NCBI RefSeq assembly: GCF_005239225.2 | Contig: NC_133301.1 | Span: 7,899,157-7,963,156 of the forward strand | Direction of reading: 5' to 3' | DNA length: 64,000 bases | DNA from: Populus alba | Lineage: Eukaryota; Streptophyta; Magnoliopsida; Malpighiales; Salicaceae | Part shown: positions 53,101 to 64,000 of the stretch, in pieces | Numbering within the stretch: position 1 is the stretch's first letter | Layout: every line of letters starts with the position of its first letter | Program-made: the position numbers and the translations under genes | The notes under the pieces: model-generated | Databases searched by the model: none | What the model was told of the DNA's origin: nothing | Seen by the model: only the letters and a program-made list of their open reading frames with translations

Positions 53101-56100
53101 GAAATAACATTTTTCCTCTCAAGGCTCTTGAATTAATTAAAACGTTATGGTAACTTCTAAGGTAGTATGTGTAAGAGTTCCACACCATTCATGTTATATA
53201 TCTAAAACAAGAATAAATTTTGGTACACAACTGCTGAAACACAAAACATTTCGTGCTTGACCATATTGGTCCATAACATAGATTCAGCCTGTATGTTTTG
53301 CCCAAAAGTTTATTATGAAAAATGGATAACAAAGAAAAGAAAGTCATTTTCAGTGCACAATAAGCACTGGAAAATATTTTTATCCTCATTTTCCACGGTC
53401 ATAAAATTTCATTTTTTTTTCCTGGAATTAATTTTCCATGGAATTATTCATTTTACAAAAGAAATTCATTACCAGTAAAAACATGTCTCCATAATCTGAT
53501 ATAAATTAAAGAGTTGAAGTATAGAAACATACCATATTCCACATTCTCCAGTACTGATCAAAGCCACAATTCCAGAAACAAATTTGAAATGGAAAGAAAA
53601 TCAGCAAAGGATTGTTGATAGATACAACATGAAGCAAAAACTTCCAGAAAAGGAGTTCTTACCTCTTCAACAGTTCTTGCATTCCACCAATCCTTGTAGA
53701 ACTCCCGATCACCAAAGCGAAGGAGCTCGGCAAGTATATTTAACCTACAAGTGCAAAACAGTATTTAACTAAAACCAAAGAGATGAACCTTGTCCTAAAG
53801 TTCACCCTTTATGAGATGGAAGAAATCTAGCATAAATTTCCAGAAATATGCCATAACTTCAGAAATCATGCTAGGAAATAAAAATTATGCATTAAACAAA
53901 CTAATAAGAAACTTTCAAAAAATTGCTCTTATTACAAAGGAATCTGCAAACAGTTAAAAATTTAAGTTGTTACTTGTTAGGAGAAAAATTTATAACAGAA
54001 ATATTTTGAAGGGAATGTAGTTCAGGGTTGCTGAAGTAAATTTGTCCAATAGAGCTACAACTACAATCCAGAGAACCCAAAGAAGCCACAAATATAACAC
54101 TATTGCTCTAATCAATTTGTCACAACAAACTAATTTGCACTGAAGCCATCAAGGTGAACTCACTACAGCTATAACAACAAGCTTTGTGGTACTAATAAAA
54201 CAATTAGTTAACATTTTTGGCAGTTAATATAATTTTTACAACAAAGGGGAAAATATCCATGAATATAGAAAAGAAAAAAAAAAGTTCACTCACCACAAGT
54301 GGAAAAAGCAGTAGAACATGCAGAGCCAAACATATAAATTAGGAACCGAGAGCTTCAAGACCCTCTCAATGGCATACAAGAGATTTCCTTTCAAAGGGTG
54401 CTGCGAGTTCTGAACAATAGGATTGATATACTGCAGAATTACACCCACCAAAATTGTCATGAATGCATGCCTTTATTTCATAAAAGACAAAAGAGCATAT
54501 AGAACTAGTTTAAATGTGAAGTTCTACTTACTTGTTCTATGATAAATCCCATGAATCCAGTAAATATTATTAACTTGATAAATTGTCGAACCACCCAACC
54601 CTTTCGAACAGATGCAGAGCGTGGATAGCTTGACTGCAATGACATTGCATGGAGGGCAAAAATAAGAGAACCCAAAAACAAGGACAAGATATAGCAACCA
54701 CATACTAGAGAAAGAAGTCCTATTTATAAGCTATAGCCACACAAACACAATGCAAAAGCTATATAAAAGTTTGGGCCATGAAACAGAGCATTACCAGAAG
54801 AAAGGCCCATACATTAACACTAGTCTTAAGGAAATTAATGACCACATAAAAAGCTAGATTCTATTTTAAATGTTAGTAATTTTGGTCGATTATAACAGAG
54901 CAAATTTCAAGGATCTTTACCCACTATCTTTTATCCAGAGATGGAATAGAATTGTTTGTTATGTAAAGCTGATCTTTCTAGAAGTTTCCTTAGCTGGTAT
55001 TCCAAGGGACTGGTGAGCCATCATTATTACCTCTTGGCTTTCTTTCTAGGACATTCTCTAACTTGCTTTATCATATATTCATACTCTCAGTTTCTGATAT
55101 TCCAAGGGACTGGTGAGCCATCATTATTACCTCTTGGCTTTCTTTCTAGGACATTCTCTAACTTGCTTTATCATACATTCCTACTCTCAGTTTCTGACAA
55201 TTCTCTCTATAAAAAGTAACTTGCCATGAGAACATAATAACTTAATAGTAGAATAGCAGTTTAACTATACTTAATCATGCCTCCTCATCATTTGTATCTG
55301 CAAATATGCTGCCAACATAACAGCACAAGATTAACATAATTAGGATGGTTGCAATATTTAGCACATCTACAGCAAGGTCTTTATACCCGAACTCCTGAAA
55401 CCGGGAAAAAAAACGCAAACAAAAATAACCATAAATGCATCTGAAAACAAAGCTTCTTGGATGCATCCTAAAATCTTAAAAACTGATGAAAATGAGACAC
55501 CCAATGGCCAAGCAAGGCAACGAGGACATTCAAAACACAGTCAATCCTATACAACAGAGATAACATAAAAATATTTTCAGCAGGTTGAGGAAATGCAGAA
55601 ATATCGCACAATTCAGGGTTAAAAACTACTCTGCACCAATCGTTCCATATACAGGATAATAAACCCAATTGTTATAGCAAAGTCCTCTCATTGCATTTAT
55701 GCAGGGAGACATTCCTCCATATATGTCCTAGTTCCTTTTCTTTTATTCTCTTGTAACAAGAAAAAAGGTCTTATTATTGCCATGTATCCTCCAGAATAGT
55801 TGGAAACAAATTGAATATCATGAGGTAATGCAAGATGAGCAAATAAGAGTTGATAAAAATCTAATAATGTAAACAGCAATCGGAATATTTGTGGAAGAAA
55901 CAAGACTCATTACCTGGTAACATAATGTGGGAGCCACCATGAAGTAGACCAAACTCTTAAAGTTAGCATCATAAGAATTATCCGCATTCGAAGAAATGGA
56001 TGGGGTATTTTCCTGAAATCAAACAGGACCTCAGTGAATAATGGCTGGGAGGAACCGATTGATTAACTTCGATAAAGTGAGAAATATTTAATGTGTGGTG

Positions 56101-59100
56101 ATAGTGGAAGGAAAAAACAAAGATAAAAAGTGATGATAACACATCTGTTAGTTACTCCCAGTACATTTTCTCAATTCTTCAATTTTTAATCTTATATAGG
56201 AGACAATACAATAGCTTTTTGAGTGAAAATCCTGGTAAACAAACCTGCTGAGCTTTTTCAGGTATATTTACCTTATCAATTGACTTGGCAATTGCTCTCA
56301 TATCAGAGCTTGTATGTGCAAAAGATACCAATTTCAACCACACAATGCAAGCAAAGAGCATCAATGTGCCACCAGATAGTAAAGCAGAATCACACCTGCA
56401 CAATTTAGCCAAAGACTACTTGAGTGTCTTTGTTAACATCTAATGAGTAAGAATGATAATGCCCTACAAGAACAAAGTTATTAAGACATTTGTCTTATCA
56501 TTTCCGCTTTGAGAGGAAAAAAAGGCGTCAAAGAACTCATCGTGTTATGCTTGCACAATAAATTACCCCAACAATAGTTCTGGCATTCTAAAGTTTGCAT
56601 TGGGGAGAGAGAGAGGGCTCAACGAAATAGAACTGCATAATTTACAAACTTGCAAAAATTCTGATGCTTGAGGGATGGGAGATGAGGAAATTCATACGAT
56701 CTCAGGTAAATTCAGTTACCAAAACACAGGTACTTCCAAGATTTTCACTGCTTTTTTCCACCAATGTATGATTACAACCATGAAAAATAAGCATTCATGA
56801 TTTTGAAAATACAAAGACCATAAAACTAATCCAAATCATCTCTATCCCCCTTAACTATTAGCTAAAGGTATTGCTACACACATCCCAGAAGAAGTGATTT
56901 ATAAGGCATCTGAGAAAACTTCTGTCCCACAATTATTACTGTAAGAAGAATGATCTTTGAGATTTTCAGAATCCCACCCCACCCAATCAAAACATGCTCT
57001 ATGACACCCAAAACACAGCATATCCCTAAAGGATCTTGCAATCATTTACCTTGCCCAAACTCGCAGATTACAACAATAAAAGATACAGATCACTTAAAGA
57101 TTCAACAAGGCTCTTTTCAAAAAGAACCTTAGGAGAATCACGGTGGAAACTGATAGCATGTGAAGATTGATCACTGAAGATATTCATGAATTCGATTTTA
57201 CGGGTGGATTTTTTAGAGGAGAGGAACATTTCTGATCCTAGTCTTTGGATATCTATTAAAAAGGTTGGGTCAGTTTTCTTCTCTTATCAGTTTTGAAATG
57301 CAAAGATGACATCCTATTTTGTTTGCAATATAAATGGGATAGGGAAGAACACTTCAGATCCAACTCCCAAAAGCTTATGAGCTAGCTTAAGATAAATGTT
57401 GCTCTCATGAGCTATTGTTTCAATTTCAATGAATGCTAGCAGGAATATGAAAATTCATTTGTTAAATCAAATTTATGCACCACAAACTCACTAAAAAATT
57501 ATTTTCCACCAATCTCTTATATCATTAATCAGAGAACTAAAATATCCAGTATCAAGTGCTACAAAAATGACGTGAAGAATCGAAAGTGAACTTAGCACCT
57601 TCAGTTAGATAAACCCACCCCTGTGCTTGTGCAATTTAAAATGCATTTTTTTTTCTTGTCTATAAAAACCTTGACCATTTTAATGCTCTATTGTTATCAG
57701 TTGTTCTGTATTATTTTTCAGATCAATTGTTTCAAAATACTATACAACAATCTGTGCAAAATGCAAGTCATGAGCCAGCTATCAATATCTTTCAATCCTC
57801 GCCATGTGTTTCCAACAATAGTGTTTCCTTTTGCATTCTTCTTTGGTATGACAACCAAATTCTTTCAAAGCTAGCTATGCTAAACCTCAAGATTCTTATA
57901 GAAATCTTCCTAAACATGAACTCAACTTTTTTAGAATATCTAATTTTCAAGAGGGAAGCAATTTTGTGGTGGAGTACTATTTTTCATTCTTATGAAACCA
58001 TAGCAAATATGCAAATCCTTTGGGCCACATATAGGCCATTAAGTTCCTAGTGTGATAAATTAACAGTTGACCATACTTAATTTTGCAGTAGATAACAAAA
58101 AAGAATATGGAAAAGCAAATGAATAAATAAATAAAAACCTGAGAATTACTAAAACTGGATACAAAAGTGATGCTGTGGTGATGATTATATGAAGGAAAAC
58201 AACAACCTGCAATTTTAAACTTAAAGTTATTTATTTGAGGAATTATAATAAGCCAGCTCTATTAATGGCAACGAGCAAAATAATCAGACTTCCAGCACTT
58301 ACAAGTTCAGATATACAATTTCGATATGCCAACTTCTCAACGAGATAGGCCGCGAGAGGGAATGCTGGAAGACTAAGACTGTAATAATAGCAATAATGAG
58401 AGAGACATTTCTTGTGAAAAGGGAAAGAATCCCATTCGATTTCTAAAAGGGATTACAAATCCTTAACATATGAAGAAATTCGGAGTCAAAACCAAAAAAA
58501 AAAAAAAAAAAAAAACGAAAACAATCTTCATCAATCAAATAGAATAAAAAGGGAGAAATTACCAGCACATAAACAGGGGCCAGTCTCTTAATGATTTTGA
58601 ACTAAACCAAAATCCTGAATTGATTAACCAACCGTACTGCAAAAAAAATAAAATAATAATAAGCCCTTAACATTATAAATTACTGAGAACACGCCTGTAT
58701 CACCTCTCCCACCTAAAAACAAAACAAAACAAAACATGAATGTTCACACGGAAAAAAGGGGAAAAGAACAACCTTGATTAAATTTTCAATGATAAGCCTG
58801 CTGTTTACAGCCACAAGCACTACTATACAGAGATTGAAGAGACCTGCATGACTCTGCAGAAAAAAATTTGTAGTAAAGACAAAATCTATCCATCCATAAA
58901 ATGCAAATTAAGAAGAAGAAAGAAAAACAATCCATACTTGTTTAAAAATAGCATCAGAACTAAGAGGACTCTCTCTAACACCGCTATGAGCGGGCATTGA
59001 TGGCCGATAATTGAATTTCATATCTGATTTATTCTCAATCTTAACCTTATCGCATGCTTTACCACTACTTTTCAAACCCTCCGATCCCATCATTTCCGTC

Positions 59101-59216
59101 GAAGCCGAGTCCGTGACTGTAGACCTCCGTCGAATAGAGAAGTTGAGATCTGACGTCGAGGAAGATGTAGTTTCCATTGCCGCTATACGATTCTCCGGTG
59201 ACTCTGGCTCCGCCAT
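47112..59216 (-). CDS. DGAT1: Acyl-CoA:diacylglycerol O-acyltransferase 1, 16 exons, 491 residues
   Basis: ER membrane enzyme (MBOAT family) that acylates diacylglycerol with acyl-CoA, the last step of triacylglycerol synthesis. Exons (minus strand): 58938-59216, 58773-58853, 58563-58636, 58303-58378, 58139-58206, 56272-56395, 55914-56012, 54532-54633, 54294-54430, 53663-53744, 53533-53553, 52567-52629, 50748-50795, 47767-47829, 47538-47591, 47112-47216; all GT-AG, all phases agree. Residues 1-93 are a polar, probably cytosolic N-terminus with an Arg run (SIRRRS). Hydrophobic segments follow from about residue 97. Family motifs: [36 protein letters not shown] (362-368), YWRMWNMPVHKW, catalytic His417 in SAVFHE, and the C-terminal [10 protein letters not shown]. 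Sixteen exons is also what I recall for Arabidopsis DGAT1. The residue after CYQ is Ser, where I recall Pro. Probably a working gene. Confidence 0.95.
51254..51690. mobile_element. Possible LTR-like insertion in DGAT1 intron 12
   Basis: The stretch with ATTGGGCTTTAGC...TTGGGCTATAAACCCAA and CTAGTTAGGGTTTTAG, followed by two AGAAGAATCAAGGTAACTTA copies (51525 and 51675), resembles a plant LTR or a 5' leader. It lies within the 1.77-kb intron 12 (50796-52566). The repeated AATCAAGGTAACTTA could be a local duplication. Boundaries are uncertain. Confidence 0.3.
51741..51754. repeat. G14 homopolymer in DGAT1 intron 12
   Basis: Fourteen consecutive G on the plus strand (C in the DGAT1 transcript), then TGGGAC. 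Such runs are often length-variable and prone to sequencing error. Confidence 0.9.
54998..55197. repeat. Tandem duplication of 100 bases in DGAT1 intron 7
   Basis: TATTCCAAGGGACTGGTGAG starts at 54998 and again at 55098. Both copies run on to CTCTCAGTTTCTGA with two visible differences (ATATTCATAC versus ACATTCCTAC). The duplication lies inside intron 7 (54634-55913) and leaves exons untouched. Confidence 0.95.
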
Positions 59217-60000
59217 GATTTAAATATGTTAAAAAAACAAACTCAATTGCAGTGCAGGGCATATAGTGAAAAATTATAGCGTATTTTCTTGTTTAATACG
59301 GGTAATTTTTTATTATTAAAAAAGAAAAGAAAAGAAAGAAACAAAAATGAAATTGGAATATTTATTTATTTATTTATTTATTTATTATTCATTGTCGGTT
59401 TTGGGGTGACAAGGTGTGGTGATTATGCAAAGAGGGTAAGAAGTCCACAGGAAACCGGTTTTAGAGTTAGCGACGTTGCAATTTTTTACATTTTTTTATT
59501 CATTTGTCGCGCTTGGGCGGTCTAGTGGTTCATGGAGATGGGAGTGTTTGTTTCACAGAGAGAGAGAGAGAGAGAGGAACCGCTACGCAGGCGAGGACAA
59601 GGAAAAGGTCTCAGTCAACTCTTCAAAAAATTTCCCGTTTTTTTCCTTCATGTTCATGGGTTCATGAATGCGTGCATTTACTGCCTTCTAGATTTTTGGG
59701 TCCTCTAATAATTGGAAAAAAACCTGTGGGTCGAGGTAGTGGCTTTCCTTTTCTTTTTCTTTTTAATATCTTGTGAATACGAACTTTCCTCCTTTATTTG
59801 ACATTTTATCTACTTTACGCAAGGAAGTCAATTTCATTCCGTTTCTAACACGTAGAGGCTGTTTATTTATGTGGCTGTATTTTAATTATAATACAATTTG
59901 CAGTTGTTTACTCATGGAAAAAAAAATTACTATTTATGTATCCTATATATTTTTTGCATTGAAATCACAATTAAAAAAAAAAGAGTAAGAATTTTTTTCT
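59217..60000 (-). promoter_or_regulatory. Upstream region of DGAT1
   Basis: Contains a (TTTA)n repeat (59358-59388) and a GA repeat (59556-59577), which reads as CT repeats in the DGAT1 direction about 340 bases before the ATG, a common feature of plant promoters. No clear TATA box was chosen. No gene is visible on the other strand. Confidence 0.35.
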
Positions 60001-60555
60001 TTTTTTGCATTGTTGATGCTAATTGCACTGTTGATGCTAATTGCACTATTTAATGAACAATGCAATTCGCATGAACAATATATATTAATTAATATATTAT
60101 TCATGTGAACAATGCAAGAGAATTATATTATTTACTTAAAAAATAATGAACAATACAATTCACTTTGGAGCCGGTAGTGAGGCACACGTGTCTCCTAAAG
60201 ATGATAGCATATTTCACATGTTGATGTGTGTACCACACATGCTAGAAACAAAAAAAAAAATAAAATTGTTAGCACATGTATCACACACACTAAACACATA
60301 GAAAAATAGACATTTTAGATGGTTGTGCGAGTGAGACTTATACATCTTAAGTTGCGGAGATGCTATCTACTCGACCTATTAAATTGTGTTAGCTTGAGAA
60401 TTACCTTTTCAATTGTGCTATTTTGGATTTCTTTTCCTCCACTGTGCTATTTAAAAAAAAAAATAGAAAAACTCTTTGTTATCTATTGCACTAAAAAGAC
60501 TAAGGTAAAACACTAGCTCTTTTTTTATTCATTTGAACAATAAAGGAGCTACTCC

Positions 60556-60560
<5 letters not shown>

Positions 60561-60618
<58 letters not shown>
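60561..60618. repeat. (TA)29 microsatellite
   Basis: Fifty-eight bases of uninterrupted TA, the longest perfect dinucleotide run in the window; self-complementary, so it can extrude as a hairpin. Confidence 0.95.
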
Positions 60619-60619
<1 letters not shown>

Positions 60620-61642
60620 TTCAATGAAATTTTTATTTTAATTTTATCTTTAAATATTTCGTTAATTTTCAATTAGTCTTCATAATTTGTTTCGGTTTAC
60701 TTTCTATGAGATTATCACACTCTTAAAAAAATGTCTCAATATTTGAGTGGTGCTTAATTTTACAATCATCTATTTCTGTTATCACATCATTAAATAATAA
60801 ATAGTTAAAAAAAATTGTTAAACCCAGCGGGGTCAATGATTTGAATCACAGGTTCTAAACGTTAATCCACAAAGCTGATGTTGATCTAATATATTATCTT
60901 CTCAATATTCAAAAAGAAAAATGTCATCCTAAAATTTTTTTAAAGTCAAACCATGCTTTTTACTTGTTTAGGTTTTTTTTTTCCCACCAGATTGATTGAG
61001 TCATGTCAAGGTAACTCTCATATAGGTTAATTTTAAACTCATGCTATACAAGGGGTCAGGTCAAGAAGTTTCAAGGTGGACCCATCTGGTCAAGTCCTTT
61101 TTTTTTCCTTTATCCTATTTTTTAATTATATCTTCTAAATATTTTTCTTTCGTCTAAATCTTTTTTGGCTTATTCTTCTCAATTTTATCCTTTTGATTTA
61201 TCATGAATTGGTCTTCGTAATTTGTTTTGGTTTACTTTCTATGAGGTTGTAGTCTCAAACATACATCTCAGTATTTGATTAGTGCTCAATTTTATAAGTG
61301 TCTATTTTTTTTTTATCATATTATTAAGTAAAAAATAGTTTTTTTCTTAAAAAAAAAGTTTTAAAATGTAATGGAGTCCATAATCTAAGTTGGTTTTAGT
61401 GAGTTAAGTCACGAAACTCGGATATATCTAATATGTCATCATCTCAGTGTTAAAAAAAACATTATTTTGAATTTTTTTAAAAAGTCAAAACATATTTTTT
61501 ATCGATCATCTGAGTTGTTTTTAGATCTATCGAGTCAATTAGATCATGTCAAGACAATTTCTATGTGGGTTGTTTTTAAACCTGAGCAAGGTAACAAGTT
61601 TGATTATGAGGTTTTAAGGTTAACCTGTTAAGTCAAGTTTAA

Positions 61643-61856
61643 GTGCCCGTTTGGCACTGTGGTTCAACCTGCTTTTTGAAAAATTTCAAAAAAAAAATTT
61701 TTTTGCTAAAATTAAGTGCGGTTTGTACTTTCTGGATCGTTTTGATGTGCTGATATCAAAAATTATTTTTAAAAAATGAAAAAACATTATTGGCATGCTT
61801 TTCGGCACGAAAAGTTAGTTGAAAAGCAACAGCTACCACACTCCCAAACACCCTCT
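61643..61856. mobile_element. MITE-like element, about 214 bases
   Basis: Left end GTGCCCGTTTGGCACTGTGG and the complement of the right end GGTGTTTGGGAGTGTGGTAG match in most positions. The interior has the ATTTTTAAAAAATGAAAAAACATTAT type sequence also found at 33.6 kb. No coding capacity; same broad family as 33514-33720. Confidence 0.65.
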
Positions 61857-64000
61857 AAAAACAATACCAAATAATTCCTCGTGGCCTAGACATTTTTCAT
61901 GTTTTTTTTTAAATCGATCCATAATATAATGCAAGCTAGCAAACTAGTTCAAATTCAATTCAAAACTAAAAGATAATAGTAAAAGAGATAAGTGATCATA
62001 TATTCATTCTATTATGGATATAGAGAACAACTCATTATGAAATTGCATATTGCTTAGTGTCCTTTCTCTTTTCTTTTCTCTTACATCTAAGTGTCTTTTA
62101 TCTTCCGAAGCCACACACAAGTTAGTTAGGATGCAATACATGGCTAAGAGTTTTGGAAAAATAGACAGATATTCATCAGTTTAACTTTGATTATCAGATG
62201 TGGGCCTATTTGTTCTTTTGAAAGAGTTGAGATGGGTGTGTTTTGTGCTAGTTGGATCCATAAATACTATCATATAACATCCAGGTTGTCAATTCTACCT
62301 CAGAAGAGATGATGAGGTTGATTTGGATTTAATATCTAGTTGTTTTTGGACAGGCATACCAATTTCCAGTTCTTCCATTTTGCAAACATGTAATCACCAA
62401 TAAGATAAGTAGTTATTTTTAATTTGGTTTCTTTTTTTTTGTTTCTGATTAGGTTTTGACTAGTAATCTTTTTAGGGTCTGCACCTGTCTTTTCTCTTAC
62501 TTTTTGCTTAGCACGTTGTGATGGTTGGTTTGTTGTTTTACTTGTTTTTGCATTTTTTTTCTTTGTTTACATCAATGTTTACAAGGGTTTAATGGGAGAG
62601 AATTGGGTTCTTTTATCTTATTTACTTTAAAATTATGCTTGATTCTTTTTTTGTCAAGTTTAGTAGAGCTTTGTTTTTGTTGCTCGTTGTTTATATACAG
62701 GTAGGCTTTTTTTCATTTGATGTATATTGAGTTATATTTAGTTTTGTGTTATATACTATGTGTTTTCTTTGTCAACAAGTCTTGCCAAATTATATTTGCA
62801 TCAAATTAAAGAAATTAGATTTATGAGAACCTTGCTCTTCAAAAAGATGAGCCTAAAAGCATACCTTTTCCTGCAATGTCACTCTAGTTGTAATTTTCCT
62901 TGACAATCATACATGCCATTCAACTCTACTTGACAACATAGGAAAAAAAAAGAAGAAAAAGCATGTGATACCCCTTGCCTCTTGATATATATTCAGCTTC
63001 CATGGAAACATTTAATTTGAAATAGACTTGGGCATGTAACAAACCAACAAATAAAAGATTCATGCCTCATATCAGATTGTCCTAGAATAGATTGCAATCA
63101 AATGTATGTTCCATTAAAGAAAACAAAATACCATGTGTGGAAAAAGGAAAGTGGTTTTCTTTGAGTTCTGATATGTTGTTATTTCTTTTGTTTGTTTTTA
63201 TTCTTCCTTTTTCTTCTTTATTTTTTATTTGGCCTCCAAGTTGATGTTGCGTGTAGTACTTAGTAGTGGAGATAAGATTGAAGATCAAACATATGATAGA
63301 TCATAATATTAAATGAATTTGAGTGAAAAAAAATATATAAGTCATAAACATTAGAGTGTTAGAGTATATATTAATGAGAGGACTTACTACTTTGGTACGA
63401 AACACATTTTATTTAAGTTTCAAAGGCTAAGAAAGGTTCAAAAGTTGCATTGTGAATAAATTTATGAAATTTTATACTTTAAACTCTTTTAACTCGTTTC
63501 TTGCTTCTAATGTTTGTACTATTTAATATTGTGGGGAGATTGGAAGAAAAATTAAATACATATGTTGTTTAGACTTGTTTTTGTTTTTTTTCAACCTACT
63601 TGCTTTTATTTCAAGTCATTAGTTTTTCTTTTTCTTTTGTAGTTTTGTGTCTTATTTGTGGAGTCTATTGTCTTTGATTTTTATTTTCCTCATTTGAGGA
63701 CATGCAAGATTGAAGTGTCAAAAAATTTTGGCACTAGAAATTTGACGAGTATCTAAATCATGTCAATTTAAACTCTTAAAATTAATTATTTGTAGTATAG
63801 GAAAGTAAAGGTATTGTCCCACAAAGATACAAATATTAGAGGTTAATTGTTCAATCAAGATAAGCTATTTAACTTTAAATTAAAGCAAACCGAGTAAAGA
63901 TATACTGAATATACTTTAAACAAAAAGTAAAAGGGGTTTTGTTTGTGATATAAACTAATTAAAAACACAAGGATAATTAAATATCAATCATTGAATTCAA

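Larger units (their letters stand above)
60000..64000. other. AT-rich intergenic DNA with repeats, no gene seen
   Basis: Holds an 18-base unit twice (GTTGATGCTAATTGCACT at 60011 and 60029), the TA repeat, and a MITE-like element. At the right edge (63775-63900) a stretch with GTCCCACAAAGAT...AGAGGTTAATTGT weakly resembles the LTR part at 15240-15290. Reading frames are short and without motifs. Confidence 0.5.

Noticed and set aside
58908..59223. Plus-strand frame of 70 codons opposite DGAT1 exon 1
   Set aside because: Mirror of the well-supported DGAT1 first exon.

Overview
The window reads as AT-rich nuclear DNA of a dicot plant. Genes are split by GT-AG introns and separated by long stretches of decayed retrotransposons, MITE-like repeats and microsatellites. 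Gene content and repeat style fit a woody eudicot, perhaps Salicaceae (Populus/Salix type). The species is an inference from familiarity, not from a search. I see no bacterial features, tRNA, rRNA or CRISPR array.

Layout. (1) 1-1200: 3' end of an old-yellow-enzyme gene of the 12-oxophytodienoate reductase (OPR) family, + strand; its 5' exons lie outside the window. (2) 5.4-6.1 kb: an intronless gene on the minus strand for a 210-residue protein with four membrane segments and a charged tail. (3) 7.7-9.5 kb: a four-exon minus-strand gene for a 185-residue plant protein that I cannot name; its last intron appears to use a GC donor. (4) 9.8-20 kb: AT-rich DNA with a probable solo LTR of about 1.77 kb at 15.2-16.9 kb. 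(5) 20.2-24.3 kb: a complete 14-exon casein kinase I-like gene (474 residues), + strand. (6) 25-46.8 kb: a retrotransposon graveyard. It holds two Tat/Ogre-type gag remnants in opposite orientations, MITE-like elements, and a deleted Ty3/gypsy element at 37.1-42.1 kb. That element carries an intronless LOG-family (cytokinin-activating phosphoribohydrolase) pseudogene between its pol remnant and its polypurine tract. (7) 47.1-59.2 kb: a complete 16-exon DGAT1 (acyl-CoA:diacylglycerol acyltransferase) gene, minus strand, 491 residues. (8) 59.2-64 kb: AT-rich intergenic DNA with a long TA repeat and a MITE-like element.

The five host genes are not a functional cluster. They belong to oxylipin/OYE redox chemistry, an unknown membrane role, an unknown conserved role, Ser/Thr kinase signalling, and storage-lipid synthesis. 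The most unusual region is 37-42 kb, where a retroelement deletion derivative carries a host-like enzyme gene that has been inactivated by stop codons. All exon boundaries were placed by hand from reading frame and splice consensus; each spliced frame stays open to its stop codon.
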